DNA of 64,000 bases from Echinococcus granulosus (Eukaryota; Platyhelminthes; Cestoda; Cyclophyllidea; Taeniidae), in assembly GCF_000524195.1 (NCBI RefSeq), contig NW_020170384.1, positions 371,198 to 435,197 on the forward strand, in the 5' to 3' direction. A program made the position numbers and the translations under genes. The stretch's first letter is position 1. Every line of letters starts with the position of its first letter. The notes under the pieces are model-generated. The model did no database searches. It was not told the DNA's origin and was given only the letters and a program-made list of their open reading frames with translations. Positions 25,699 through 42,489 of the stretch are shown here, in pieces.

Positions 25699-28156
25699 TC
25701 AGAGGCTTCGCAGTTGTTTCATCAACTCGTCGAGGCTTGGGCCATCAGTAGAGGCCTTATTAGCATCCTCTTCCGTCTCCACAGGGGCGACGGGAGCAGC
25801 ATCCCCGGTGCAAGCTTCATTAACGGCGGAGGAGCCAACCAACTCGATGTGAAACTCATTGTCCTCGTGGAGGGGAGCGGTAGCAGCCATGCGGTCTAGT
25901 CGCTCGCGCTCCGCCGCAGCGACCATTCTCGCCTCTGCGTCCCACGCCGCGTCCTCCGGTAGGCCGCGTATGACCAGCTGCGCCCGTCGTTCCTTCTGTC
26001 GCCGACGGCACCATGCGTCTGCGCACAAGGGATTTGGACGTAGGTCCACTCGGTACACCGTGTCCTTAGCTGCGCCGTAGCCAAAGTAGCTTGAAACCTA
26101 GCGTAACAACATTCGACACCGTGTCTAGGCTAAGACTTCAACCACTGCAGTGAATATGATTGACTTGAGTGTTTTAAAACGTAACCGCATGTGTAAAGTG
26201 GGAGCAGAAATACTGTGACACGCAAAAGCACCCTAAGTATGGTAAAAAAAACATGGTGCTCGACTTCAATTTTGCTATTAAACAGTTTAAATCATTCAAG
26301 GATGCAATGACCTGATGCAAACAAAGAACTTTCAATTTAGGAGACTGTGATAAGTTTGGGATACCTACCTAACACAGACAGCGATAACATAATCGGTAAT
26401 AGCAGGAGCTAAATGATCGATGATTAAATTAGATCCAGCTAGGAAATACGTAATCAAACAGAAACCGCATAATGCATATATTTCAGTCAAAAAGGTCGAA
26501 GGAAGGTAATGAATTAGCTGAGGTCAGACCACGCTACGTTGTACAACAGCTGAGGAAGTGAATTCAGCAGAAACCACTAAAGTATTCCAAAGAAACACAT
26601 TAGTCGCCTATGGAGACGCTTAGATCATCGACGCTGCCAACGAAAAGCGGTCATACCTCCCCGAAGCTGAGCAGGAATTTGAGAACATTTTGTACCATGA
26701 GACCGGCGACGATGGCCATGGTGGTGGGAAGGGAGGCAGCGCAGACACCATCGCGTTTGAGCACCTTGGTGTCATTTAGGCCCGCAGCCACAACCAGCGG
26801 TGGCATGCACTCAAAGCACGCTGTCCGGCCTGGATACATGAGCTGAAAGTGGCAGCTCAGCGCATCCTCGCTCACACCTGACTCGAACCACACCTAAACA
26901 GTACGCGCTACTTTTACCGTGTAAGTAGAGCAACCAGTGACATGAAAACTTAGATACACCAGCTGGCACAAAGTACACCAGCCGAATCGATGATCGGCTA
27001 CAAGAGGAGAGTGAGGAATAGCACACCTGATTGAGTTCGTTACAAGCCCTGTTGATGGTCATGCGAGCCTCAAAGTTATCCACACAGGAGAGGACCAGAT
27101 CAATGGGCTTTCCCGCGTCGCCGCGCAAGGTATTTAAGAAGGAGTCGAAGTTGTCCACTAGGGTAATATCGTAATTGTGCGACTCCACATTGACGTCAGG
27201 ATTTATCGCCTGCAAGGTTGCCGCTGCTGCCTGCACTTTGCTTAGACCTGCCTGATGGGGCTGAAAAGTATAAAAGAGGGCAGATTTCGTCTCATTACTG
27301 GCATGCCTAGAGAATGAACACCTCACATATTACCTGTGAATTTTCAACATCAAACATTTGTCAAAGGGAGGCTTTCAACTCAGAAGCAGAAACTTTATGG
27401 ACACAAATCGAAGGAGAAAGTGTGACAATATACACAACTACTCAGGCAGAAAAATGCGTTAAAAATGGCAAAGAAAATAGCATGTATAGACAACTACGCG
27501 AAACCCTTCAATACAAGATTGCGTTGAGGTCATATAGATTAGCCTCTATTGCATGAAAATGAGCTTAAGCATTTAAGAGCGCTAAAATATTCCTAAAATC
27601 TGCCAACAAGCAAAGTGTATTTGCACCTGGAAAAAAAGACGATTCATGTTGGCGAGTTCGACTTTGTCATAGTCAAAGAGAATGAGATGACCGATACCGC
27701 AACGGACAAGCATTTCCGCGGCCACCGAGCCGACGCCACCAACACCGACAATTGCAACGGCCTTTTCGCGAATCCTATGACATTCGGATCGTTAAAAATT
27801 AAAAAATATTTGGGAGAGCCTGGAAGTATATTTCCACATATAAGAACGCATCGAACTCCGAAAAAGATATGCGAGGACGATTGGGAGAAGAAATAATTCA
27901 TTTGATGCAGAAAAACTTTTGGGTTCCGGAATAAACTGGAATAACAGCTAGTCAAAAACATATTTTTGACTTACTGCGCGTAATTCTCAACAATGCCCAT
28001 CTTCTGAAGTGCCATAAGACGACTATAGGGATTCGAACTAACGACTTCGCTGGACATTTGAGCAATCTTCTGCCGCGTTGGACGGGTCTTCCCGAGCTCC
28101 GACTCTAATTGCGCTATTTTGGCTTTGAGACCAGTTACATTATTTTTACGAGGCAT
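25699..28156 (-). CDS. UBA5: UBA5, ubiquitin-like modifier-activating enzyme 5 (UFM1 E1)
   Basis: UBA5 adenylates UFM1 with ATP, then carries it as a thioester for transfer to UFC1. Five minus-strand exons (28156-27975, 27774-27627, 27260-27027, 26893-26657, 26097-25699) encode about 399 residues, close to the usual length of about 400. Visible features are the N-terminal [17 protein letters not shown] block, the nucleotide loop [30 protein letters not shown], and the catalytic cysteine near residue 239 in [18 protein letters not shown]. The zinc pairs are CFEC and C-x4-C ([10 protein letters not shown]). The protein ends [12 protein letters not shown], matching the family's C-terminal UFC1-binding helix. 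Junctions are GT/AG and in phase. An upstream in-frame ATG at 28,171 would add five residues; the second ATG is preferred by likeness to the family. Expected to act in the cytosol, in the ER-linked UFMylation pathway. Confidence 0.93.
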
Positions 28157-28171
28157 GTTTCTATACGACAA

Positions 28172-28855
28172 AATATTAGCTCAGGAACCAATTCAAAATA
28201 TCACAAAGCCTGGTTCAGTAAGATTATTTTCATGAAGTGACAAAGGGGATGTACATTAACACAAGTTTTTCAAGCACAAAAACCCAGGTTTGAAACACCA
28301 ATTCAGCAGACAATTAACGGAACACGACAACGATGCCACGCGAGAGGCACACTGTTGGCAAACCCTTGAGTAACCTGCAGTAATTCAAGGTCAAATTAAA
28401 ATGCAGATTTATTTCAACAATACTGATGGATAATATGATGCACATTAAAAATGGGCCACAAAACCATTAAAAAAACTTAAAGCTAGTTAAATCTATACTG
28501 AGCTGTCGTTTAGAAAGCTTGCTACCATTTTCACTCAGCATCACAATATCTAAAACCTCCACTGAGCATTCATGCAATCCCCACATAATTCTCAGACTTA
28601 TGCATTTTTCACGCAGCAAAACAGTTTAGTCCTTCATATATTTGGGCCACATAAAAAAGGACATGCATGCTGTTACATCAAATGATTTAGTTATCAAGAC
28701 TTATATTGCTTTAATGTTCCTTCCAGGGAAGAGGCGGGGGCGCGGTTCGAATTTAAGGACGGGCAAGCCGATGTCTTTTAAGTCTCGTAGCGGTTGCTAA
28801 TCCTCACCTCCCTAGACTCTGTAGTAGTTTTCCCGATTCACTTCCTCTGATAAAT
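28172..28855. other. Spacer between UBA5 and the retrotransposon
   Basis: Contains the UBA5 5' region. From about 28,730 the DNA is more GC-rich and probably belongs to the retrotransposon leader. A GGTTCGAATTT word at about 28,753 resembles a tRNA B box but is isolated. I looked for a copy of this stretch after the integrase and found none, so no LTR pair is supported. Confidence 0.4.
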
Positions 28856-31800
28856 ATGTTGAAATCAAACCAATCTGGTTGTTCTAAGAGTATGAGGAAA
28901 AAGAAAGAGGAGACCTACGACCCTCGTCCTACGCTGGTGGCAGCGCCGGTGGACCTCCTTCCTTTCGGGGATGACATGAACTTCGGAGACTGGCTCAAAA
29001 CTGCTAAATTCAATTTCCATTCCTATCCGTAGTGCCAAAGAATACCCCTAATTCTCCGCGCTCTCCCCCGTGCCGCAGTCGACGCCGGCATCACCCACGA
29101 TACCGACATTGATCAATATTGCAATACGTTGGCTCACCACGTCATCAATCGGGAAGAACAAACCCTTACCAGAGACTTCTTCCTCTGTTTCCAAAAAGTT
29201 GACGAGGGCGACGAAGTGTACGCTAAGAAACTTCAACTTCTGGCGCAACGCGCTTTTAGTGGCTGTCCTCCAAACATGGTCTCTAACTGGGTAACGGTCC
29301 GGTTCAAACATGGTGTCCGACCTCCCGCTTTGGGTGAGAAGCTTTGCAACGCAAAGACCAACTCGCTCGGTCAGTTGGTCAAGCTCGCAACCAAGAAGCG
29401 GCGTCCTCGATCTTCCAGAATCCGCAAAACTGGTTAAAGTCAACATCTTCTCATCGCGCCTCCCTGCGCTATACCCATAGACCGGCTGAATCTTCCTTTT
29501 CCCTTACCTGTCTGCTCCCAAATGGCTCCCATTCTTATGTGCGGGTTCCTGGTAAACTTGAAGGACGTTCCTGTAGTTTTCTTCTTGACTCTGGTGCAGC
29601 TAGGTCAATAGTGAGCCTCCAAGCCTTCCCTACCCTTTGTAACAGGGTTAAGATCCTCGCCCCTTCTGCAAAATTGCGTTCAGCAGAAGGAAGGGAGATC
29701 CTAGTTGAAGGTTGACATCATTAGGTCTGCATAGGGAAGGAAACCTGGGCAGTGAAATTCATTGCGTGTCCAGAAATTGCCTGGGACGTGATACTTGGTG
29801 CTGATTCTCTACGCTACACCAAAGCCGTGCTAAATTTTGCAGAAGGAACCTTTTCCACTCATCGAGCCACCAGAGCTAACACAGATACCTCGCTATCAAA
29901 AGATGACGTAGATGACATCTGCAACGCCCTTTTTGAAGCTGCAGCCATTCCCATGAGCAATCTAGATGACCTTTATGCGCAGCTGACCCACATTTCCAAC
30001 GACGAGAGAAAAGAACTCCATGAGCTCCTACTTAAGTGTGCGAGCACCTTCTCATAGCAGCATACAAAACTGGGACGAACAAATATCGTCAAGCGTACGA
30101 TTGATACCGGTGAAGCTAGATTTATCTGGCAACCACCCAGACGTATTCCACCACCTTTGCTGGAAGAAGTAAACCGTCTGGTTGAAGAGATGCTTCGAGA
30201 CGATGTTATAAAGCTGTCCAAGTTACCGTCGACCTCTCCTATTGCGCTGGTGAAGGAGAGTGACGGCAATCTACGTTTATGCATCGACTATAGGAAGGTG
30301 AATGCTGTAACCAAGAGGTATGCCTTCCCCCTCTCCCATATAATCGATTCACTTGATTCCTTACATGGGTCGCAGAGGTTCTCTACCTTAGATTTGAAGT
30401 CGGGATATTGGCAAGTAGAAGTGGCAGAAGCAGACTGAGAAAAGACAGCTTTCATATTGCCAAAAGAGCTTTAAGAATTTTAGACGCCCTGTGGACTGCA
30501 ACGCAGCGGTCACCTTCCAACGCCTTATGCAAACAGATCTGATCGGCTTATTCCCAAAGCATTGCATAATCCATCTTGACTATATTCCTGTTTTTAGTGG
30601 AGGCATTCAAGTGCATAATGCCAACCTGAAATAGCGTTAGATCGTCTATGGGATGCAGGGTTAACCTTGAACCCGAAGAAGTGCCGTTTTCTGCAACGCT
30701 TTGGTCACCTTCCTGGGACATACAGTCTCGTCGAATGGAATGGTAGTCACCGAAGACCGTGTGCAACAAGTGAGGACATGACCTATACCAACCAACCAGA
30801 CGGGGTTCCGCAGTTTCCTTGGTCTGGCAAATTATTACCGGCGTTTCGTCAAGAATTTTGCTAAGATCGCCAGCCCGCTACATAAATCAACCAAAAAGCA
30901 GGCGAAGAAGAATTTTAAGTGGTAGAAAGAGTACGATGAGGCGTTTAAAGAACTGAGGCTAATGCTCTGCTCCGCACCGATCCTAGCATTGCCAAACTTC
31001 GAATCGAGCGCTCCACCGTTCGTACTGGATACGGATGCGAGCGACGCGGCCGTGGGCGGTGTAATCTCACAAAAGGACAAAAAAGGAAGCGAACATGCCA
31101 TCGCCTACGTGAGTACAAGACTCAGTAAAAAAACGAGACAGAAAAGTGCAACGCAACATGAGCTGTGCGCTAGCTACTCACTGGTTTGATACTTCAGACA
31201 TTACCTGATAGCGAGGAAGTGCGTTGTTAGAACCGACCATCAGGCACTTACCTGGTTAAAAGCAATGAGGGAGATCGGTCGTTCGGTTGCACTCTGGTAC
31301 GAAGAACTGCAGCAATATGATTTTACAGTCCAATACCGAAGAGGAAAAGGGCATGGTAATGCGGATGCACTATCCCTCAGACCGACTCCAGCAGAAACAG
31401 GTGACGTTATGGTGCACACCGTATTTTTGAGCGATCCTACCAGACATCATTGGAGAAATACGCAGAGTACTGACTCCGATACGGCTCTGATATACGATAA
31501 ATTCCTGGCATCCTCGCATAAGCCTACATTGGAAGAGATGATGTCGGCCAGTAAGGCGGCTAGACGGATCTGGCAAGAATGGTCGAAACTCTCTCTGGGG
31601 GATTAGATTTTATGGTGCCAAGAAGGTGTCCAGTCTCCGAAGCGTCTGGTGGTTCCTGGCTCATTAATGCAAACAGTTCTGCAAAAGTTACAGGAGCAAG
31701 TCGGCCACGTGGGTGAAAAGAAGATGCTAGATGCCTCGAGCAAAAGATACTGGTGGCCTCCGCTCACCCCAGATGTATGAGACCTCTGCCGAACCTGTAC

Positions 31801-32330
31801 CACTTGCAGTGGTTTTAAAAGGCCTCAACCCACAGCTATTGCACCTTTACAACCCATGCCCACCGGTTTCTCAGAGGAAAGAGTAGGTATAGGCATTATG
31901 GGTCCTCTTCCACCCATCAAGAGACGAAACCGATATATTTTGGTTATGGTAGATTACTTCACGAAAGCGACTAGGGCAGAATCCGTGAAGTCACAAAATG
32001 CTGAAACGGTTGCTTCAGTTTTCTTCAATCGGTGGATTTGTCAGCATGGAGTGCCTGAATCCGTTCATAGCGATCAAGGCCCTAACTTCAAGAGCCGATT
32101 CTTCACTGAACTATGTAAGATCTGCCAGATCTTAAAGACAAACGCACGGCACCTGCGCACCCGCAAGGCAACGGCCAGGTGGGAAGGGCGAATCGCACGC
32201 TGATCGGACTATTGAAGGCTTTAACTAAAGACGCACAACCTGATGACGGGGATTTGAGCCTAAGACGTGTTCTTCTCGCATATAGAGCCACGGTCCATAC
32301 GTCAAGGGACGTTTCTCAGTTCAAGGTGCT
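28856..32330 (+). mobile_element. Decayed Ty3/gypsy-type LTR retrotransposon, internal part
   Basis: Gag, protease, reverse transcriptase, RNase H and integrase follow in the Ty3/gypsy order on the + strand. Gag-like sequence runs from an ATG at 28,856 to about 29,440 (stop codons after FHSYP and later). A protease DSGA motif is near 29,584. Reverse transcriptase spans about 30,160-30,900 (LCIDYRKVNA, STLDLKSGYWQVEV). RNase H spans about 31,000-31,390 (LDTDASDAAVGGVI, HGNADAL). The integrase zinc region lies near 31,690-31,810 and its catalytic core at about 31,850-32,330 (YILVMVDYFTKA, VHSDQGPNFKSRF). At least eight in-frame stops or shifts interrupt it. The polymerase YxDD box reads LDY in place of LDD, so the copy is dead. 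No LTRs, primer site or target duplication were found, and the 3' end is cut inside integrase by VCP-like sequence. Confidence 0.88.
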
Positions 32331-32626
<296 letters not shown>

Positions 32627-33240
32627 AAGCGCTATGCTCTGCTCCACACCGTGAATCCCCTTATGGCCATTAACTTTCGATCGGCTATCATTTTCAACCC
32701 ATCCCATTCACTTCGGGGTATCTTCTTGGTTGTATTAATCTTGTACGTTGCAGGATTATATTTGTCCCTGTCACTCGTCCTCTGGGCATTCTTGCTATAT
32801 AATTTCGTCAAGCAGTCATTATACGATTGTGTATACTTCATAAACTGGTCGTTTTTTACTCTAGACACGGTAAATGTTGGCTATGTTGTGTCATTAAAGA
32901 TTGTCAGGTTGTGGCGACTTGGAATGGCAGAATTGACTTGAGACAGAAACCCCACCGAATTAGCTTGTCATAGCTGCAGGTGAATCGAGTCAGGGCTCGT
33001 ATTTGAGGTGTTTTTTCTGTGAATCAAAGAGGCGAGGGGGTCGTTGAGGTCATTGGGGTCAGCGAACGTGTTGGGGTCAGTTGGGGTGTCTTGCACAGCG
33101 CCTGTTTGGCTGGTAGTGGGTCTCAGGCGTGACGTCCAATTCCAGTGGCGTGCCGTTGGTGGGCTTTCGCCCACACCCACATCCTCACCAATAGACTGGC
33201 TTAGCCCGACCAGAAGGGATTGGCTTTAGTGTGGGTGCAT
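32627..33240 (+). other. Possible VCP 3' UTR followed by GC-rich repeat sequence
   Basis: The first 270 bases after the VCP stop are AT-rich, contain ATTAAA near 32,895 and could be the copied 3' UTR, though no poly(A) tract remains. From about 32,970 to 33,230 the DNA is GC-rich. There a 70-codon minus-strand frame (32,968-33,180; MGVGESPPTARHWNW, then Thr-, Asp- and Pro-rich) has coding-like composition but no known family. Confidence 0.35.
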
Positions 33241-35839
33241 TTGAATTGCATCAGAAAATGAAATTTTAGCTGAAAGAAGGGCAAAGCGCAGGTGCTGTGG
33301 CACACCTTTTTAGCAATGGAGACTACTCTGATAGCTACAGAGCTTTTACCGTTATTCGAAATCAGGGGTAACATTGACTTGGTAATGGATTATGTGGCTG
33401 AGGCATCAAATACGTTGGCATGTTCACACCCACCGGCAATGGACGCGATTGCAGACCTCTCGGCCCATTAAACTTGAGCACACTGAACCACGGAGGGCGT
33501 ATTTTATTTCAGCACAGCAACAATTAAGGCTCTCTACCTGCACTCGTGCAATAACCATCTAGGTTTTTACTTTCCAGTATCCGAGTGTTCATGGGGCGCA
33601 TTAACAATCGACGCTGCATCATCTAAATTCCTTTCAGCAACCACGCCGCCATACCCGATTCTGACTTGGGACATTGCGTGCAGTCTGAAGTTATTGCACA
33701 TGTGTAAGTGTAGAATTCTTTGCAGTGACCCCCAGAGCTATTGTGAAAGACTCGGTATTGGAAAGACTTTTTTGCTTTTTATACGTGGAAAAGCCTCAGG
33801 AGAAGTAAACCTACTATTGCCTCGCTTCAGCCCTCGCTCTTTCACTAAGTGCCCTCCACCACCACGACGTCTGGTAGGCTTTTCGAATGGCCCAATGTCC
33901 ATGCCGTAGAGGAGAAGTACAAATTTACACCCGCCTCTCTGTTCGGCACCCACACAAATTGCACGCATTGCAGCACAGTGATCTGCAGATGAGCAGGGTC
34001 ACATCGGTGACAATCAAACCAATGATCGCGGGGTGAGCAGTGGCGTGTCGTGCCTTTCATTGGCTGAGACAACGTGGTGACGACAATCATTCCAGTGAGG
34101 CATTTTGGAGTTGTTGTGGTTGTTGCTGTTTCGTTTTTAATACTGCTGAGGGGATTAGTCTAGGTCCTACTAATCAGCCTGTATGAAGGGAATGCCACTG
34201 AAGAATACCTCCACACATTGCATAAAAGGAAGCGAAATTTTAGCTTAATGAGCAGTACCACACTTTCATACCTACCATTCTCTTATGTGTAGGATGGTTT
34301 ACTGCTTTCACACGATACTAGGAAAGTGGTCCACCCTAAATCTGTTCTGTTTGCCAATACTACGCTGCTTGATGAAGGGCCTAAACATTTCGTGTTGATG
34401 ACTCCGCACATTCTAAACCCAATAGTTACGCTGGAGTGACAGGTCGACACACAATTCTTCGCCAATATTTTGAGCATTTTCGAAATTAAAAGTGCTCTTA
34501 CGGGTGTTGAGCAAGGGAGGCACAAATCTTTCCTGCTTATCAGATTAGAGCTTAGAAGTGGAATGCAAGTCCAGTTTCAATCACAAGTCTGCGCTTTAGA
34601 GTGAGGAGGAGAAGGCACTCCAAAAGTGGAGCCTGACGGATGCCAAGAGCAAGAAACTCGGCACGTTGAAGCCTATCATCAAGATGGGTGATGGTGGAAG
34701 TCAGTAATCAACTGAGAAGTGAGTCGACGATGCCAGAAGCTCAATGCGTAAATTGAAGTAGCTAACGTCATAGTGGTACTGTCTTGAGATTTAGTACCTG
34801 CTGTAACGACAAAGACTACTTTTATCAGCGGGTCTTATTATCACTCGTGACAATAAATCATGCCTTCTGAAGACTCCAAGTTTTCGCTCGATAAAGTGAT
34901 TGACCTAGGAAGAGTGAGTGCTGAGACACGATTTTATGATCTACTAATACAATAGCATAATCACTTGTTGATTTACGAGCTTCGGAGCCCTGCTCAATCA
35001 CAATCGCAGTAAAATGTGAGACATTTCCCCACTTAAATGGCAACTTTGTTGAAAAACGCAACACCACTTGGCTTTCGGGGTGACACTTACCTGACACAAA
35101 CAATATTGAAAGAAACAGACCAAAAGCAGGAACTGGGTTAGCAAATAGTGTCTCCTGGTGTGTTGTACTCACCACACCGCCTTGCGCCGTGACTGCCATC
35201 CATTTTAGACATCGCAGCGCTCTTTCGCATAGTAAAGCAAGCAAGTGCTCTTCCACGTTATTCTACTGGATACTACCTTAATGACCCACTACATCAGAGG
35301 AAACGGAGATAACAAATTCGGTCCAACCTTTGGGCGGTGAGAAAGTGGCGCATATTTTCGCCGACACTCGCCACCAGAGCTTATTCGCATCTCATTTGAA
35401 GCACTAACGTTCCAAGTCCAGTCCTCATTCTTAGCCTCCATCAGTCGATTTTGGCACACCTTTCGAAGTTGTGCCCTAAGTCACAGACACATTCCTCTGA
35501 CATACGAAAGTAACGCGTCGCCTGACTGCAGCACACTGCGCCATGTATGAAAATTACTTGTCGCAGCTACAAATCGCTCGTGCCTCTCCTCTCCACCTCT
35601 CGTGTGCCTCGTTGCGGGTATGCGAAACTCTTGAGCCACTTACGGGCCATGCATTTACACTCAATACGTCAGATGGCGTTGTGTCTCTGACACATTCGCA
35701 AACGACACCGCTCGCCTCAAATAATTCAACAAGCCACATTATCCTAACATGAGTACACATTAGTCAAAGAGAGTTGCAATAACGACAAATCGAGAGTCAA
35801 TGAATTCTGGGAAGTAGTGGAGATGCTGCGATACATTGG
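33241..35839. repeat. Repeat-rich, GC-elevated region without a recognisable gene
   Basis: Base composition is higher in GC than the gene flanks. Open frames of 60-130 codons occur on both strands without splice structure or known motifs. This pattern fits stacked fragments of old transposable elements. I could not recognise reverse transcriptase, transposase or terminal repeats. Confidence 0.4.
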
Positions 35840-36070
35840 TTGGTTGTCTAACCCTCCCTTTTGATAGAGAGGCCACTTTTTGTCGTCGCCGTTGTGCCTT
35901 CGCTGAGTAGGCTGGCCTCCGAGCCATGCCAGTAGTGCCCAGCCCTCCTGCATGTCGATTGCATATTCTCTGCCCCAGTATCGTGCTTCCCGACCGTCTT
36001 AAGGGAAGTCTGTAGGCGCTGCATTTGTGGCGGTAGAATACGAACCCAATCTGAAATGACATCTAGTCTG
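35840..36070 (+). repeat. Dispersed repeat family, copy 2
   Basis: The block TAGGCTGGCCTCCGAGCCATG is followed by CAGTATCGTGCTTCCCGACC and by AAGGGAAGTCTGTAGGCGCT. The same order, with substitutions, occurs in copy 3 (36,745-36,930), and part of it in copy 1 near 7.6 kb. It lies in the repeat-rich region on the same strand as copy 3. Confidence 0.5.
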
Positions 36071-36744
36071 ATTTCTACTGCTAAATGATAAACCCTTGCG
36101 AGGCAGACAATGTGCATATGCTGCCGATAGGGACAGTCGATGACAACTCCTAAAAGAAGGACTGAAAGTGGTGTCCATCCTCGGTAATCACCCCAGTCAC
36201 GGGTTCTCTACTAATGCTCTTAACAATTAACGCAACACCAGCCGCGGCTGTGAACTAGCTGGAAAAGTTTGTTACGCAGCTGTCTGCTGTATCTGCATGA
36301 AGATATCAACCATGTGAACTCGCCATACCTCCTTTACTTATCCACCCATCTGGAGAGAACTCAGGTAGATATGAATGGGCGGCTCTGAGGGGAGAACAGT
36401 GGCAAGGAGGAGTAGATGCAAAACCCTACTTGGTGCATAACTCTGCTCTTAGGCCAGTGTTCCTACGGCTAGCTATAACCACGCGCAATGGCTAGCCCAA
36501 TCCCTCGTCTTCCGAATCCAGTTCCCAAAGAGGATGAAACTCCAGATCCAGCTGAATTACCAAGGGGGATCTGTGACTTTGCGGCCGAGTATCGCCTCAA
36601 TTGCGCAGACATTCGATGACTGACAGGATGGGCTGGGGGTTGTGCCCTTACAGCATCAATTCCGTTGTGATGGCTGATGTGAAAGTTTGACCGAGGAGTG
36701 CCTGCAACGGCGCTTGAAAGAGGAGAGGGACTACTACGTAATAT

Positions 36745-36930
36745 GTAAGTTGTTTATTTAACCCTCGGTCTTGGTGAAGGAACCGCTTTGGGTCTCTTCA
36801 ATTTTGCTCCTCGTCAGGTGGGCTGGCCTCTGGTCCATGCTCTAGTATCATGTCTCCTTTCATCCTCAAGGAAGTCGCAGGGCGCCACGTACACGTTTAC
36901 TGCATCGGATCCTTGTGTAATCTTCCTCTA
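36745..36930 (+). repeat. Dispersed repeat family, copy 3
   Basis: Begins TTAACCCTCGGTCTTGGTGA, shared with copy 1. It continues GTGGGCTGGCCTCTGGTCCA and TAGTATCATGTCTCCTTTCA, then a CAAGGAAGTCGCAGGGCGCC block shared with copy 2. Because it overlaps the features of both other copies, it links them into one family. Confidence 0.5.
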
Positions 36931-37053
36931 ACAACGCATGAACTAAAACTTGCACGATCCCTCTATCGATACACACCCGAAACAACTCAATATATGTGTA
37001 AAAAAGTGCATTTAGCAGCTGTCCAAGCCATAGTAACAACACCAAGTCATATT

Positions 37054-40091
<3,038 letters not shown>

Positions 40092-42489
40092 GAACAAGGT
40101 TAATTTATATATAATCGACGCTCGACTCAAACATGTTGATCCTCCTTAAGATAAAATGATTTAGTTGCTTTCTCTTAGAACCACTTTGTAATGATACAGA
40201 ATTGCTGTTCCACTCCAAGATTTTAAATGATGCATCAAAGAAATTTTTATTTGACCCCACTAACAAATGACAAAAATAATACAGCAAATTATTTTAAAAT
40301 CGATTGAATTCAGTGGTGTGAAAGTGTTTTTGTGGACAACGCTAAAATCAGAATAGGGCGTTATTTTACTGTCGCTGAAAATCGTTCCTCGTGGGCGGAA
40401 ACCGAGGTTGCAGACTGGAACCGCCTTATTGGATTCACAGGCAACATGAGTATTCCTGCTGCGATGTCTCCGTCAGTCAAAAATTGATATTTAGACCGCC
40501 ACGACTACCGAGGCTGCACACTACCCCCGCCGCACTACTACTCTTTCGATGATACCGGAATCCAATCACGATGCAGCAACTTAAGTCCCCTTAGCTGTGC
40601 TTAACCACGCGAGAACCCCACTCCAGCTCAGCACCATAGCTTCCAAACCACGCCACTGATATTCCAATTCTCTTACACGTCAACGGTGCACGCCCCACCC
40701 CACGCGCTAGTTTGACCCATCACAGCCTCGAAAACTCAGGCTGCTTCATTAAAACACCCAGATAAAAGGCAATTATGAATTGATCTTTATTATTCAGCAA
40801 TGTGAATGAACAGATGACAATACCAGAGTCGAGTCGCAGGTGTCAATTAATGCAGTAAAATAAGAATATCGGTGAAAATGGCACACCTAGGCAGTAATGG
40901 GACTGAGTGACCGAATAATATCAATGATGGTACCGATTTGTGTAAATGCAAAAGCTAACACTGAACGATAATCATCAGCGGAAGAGTATGACGCATTCCG
41001 GTCGGGAACGCACCCTCCAAGACCTTCTCAACCACTCGGCAATCCTGTGGTACTAAAACAGAAATGTCGTTTCAAAGCGATTAGAAAATGGCGCTTTAGA
41101 TAGGAACAGTCTGAGTGGCGAAACGGTAATGATGCATTATAAGTACTCATTCAGCAAAGTAGAAGCCATAAATTCAAGCAGCTACTGTCAAAGGTGATCG
41201 CAAAACTAATGAAAAGAATTTTGCATAGTGTGACGGTTGGCCCACGCAACTGTTTACGGCACTATGTCGAAAACGCAAACGTTAAAGTCAAACAATACTA
41301 CATCTAGGGCTAGTTGATATAACTGGTAGCGGTCACAGCAAGGCCATATCAAGCTTCAATTAAGGAAGCCCTGATGAACAAAAGGATATTGTCCCAATGA
41401 CCGGTTGTTCCCTATGATGGAACTGTCGGTGCGCATAAAAAACTAGTGTGAATGTCATGCGTCACGCGCATCAAGGTCAAAAAGACCAGACGTTAGATCC
41501 CAGATACAACGAACATGGGGATGATCGAGTCCTAGGTGAACATCAATGTGGACGACGAACAGATATTTAAGCATCAACACATATAGGTCGTTTATAACCA
41601 TTGTTCAACGAAAGTTGCCCAGTTTGGTATTCCCAGAACGACACCCACTAGCACTGTGAGTCAGCAAAACACCCTAGTTGGAGAATCCAGGTTTCAAATC
41701 CTGTATAGTTCAATAAAACTTCGGCTGACATCAAAAACACTATGGATAAGGCCTTCTTACTTTTAATAGACGGCTCCAGACTGTGAAGTGCTTTGGCTGC
41801 GCGCTGTTGGCGAACAAGTTTGTCTAAACAAAAATAACAGTAAAGTCAGTGCGACTTTCACCACCACTTCAACACAGCTCACTCAACAGCCAGATGATGA
41901 TCCCCATACCACGCCGGGCAATACGAAAGATCAGCTTTCTTCCCTGCCGAAAGCCAGCGGTAGCAGTCTTGGGCATCTACTGGCTAAATATAGTTGCTAA
42001 ATACGGACAGGGTCGTTGCGCATATCTAATGAAACACCCAGGAGATTTGGAGGCTAGTCTTCTTTTCTTAAAACGTGAAAAAGCACATCCGATTCGGAGC
42101 TTGGTGATTTCAACTTAACAGCAATTGAAATGATGTCAATAGTTCCGTTGAGTGCAGAAGAGGAATTTCCCCACGCAGGGGTTTTTGCGAATGTGTGGTG
42201 ACCCTAACTAAAACGAATTTGCGATACCAACAAAGATGGCTTGTTGTTAAAGACCAAAAGAAAGGGAAAGAAAACAAAACTGGCAAGTGGAAATCAGGGG
42301 GGGGGGGCATCTGCAGAGGATGACTCACCTTCGTCCTTTAGAGGCCAGGCCTCGGCCACTGAGAGGATGCCTGAAATACGAACACGCATGAAGCAAGATC
42401 CTGACAAGGATCCATTTATCAGAGCACAAGCAATGGTCAGCAGAGAAGCCAGACACTGGAGTAACCTGAACGGCTATCCCCTTTGCCCC
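40092..42489. other. Gene-poor, partly GC-rich stretch before the assembly gap
   Basis: From about 40,380 to 41,750 the sequence is GC-richer and repeat-like, with no supported frame. Two overlapping + frames at 41,788-42,118 (70 and 89 codons; one Thr/Ser/Pro-rich, ending HLLAKYSC) have coding-like composition but no family. A frame from 42,241 (Lys/Gly-rich start, then MPEIRTRMKQDPDKDPF) runs into the gap after a run of ten G and cannot be judged. Confidence 0.35.

Noticed and set aside
25636..26080. Plus-strand frames over the last UBA5 exon
   Set aside because: They are antisense shadows of GC-rich UBA5 coding sequence.
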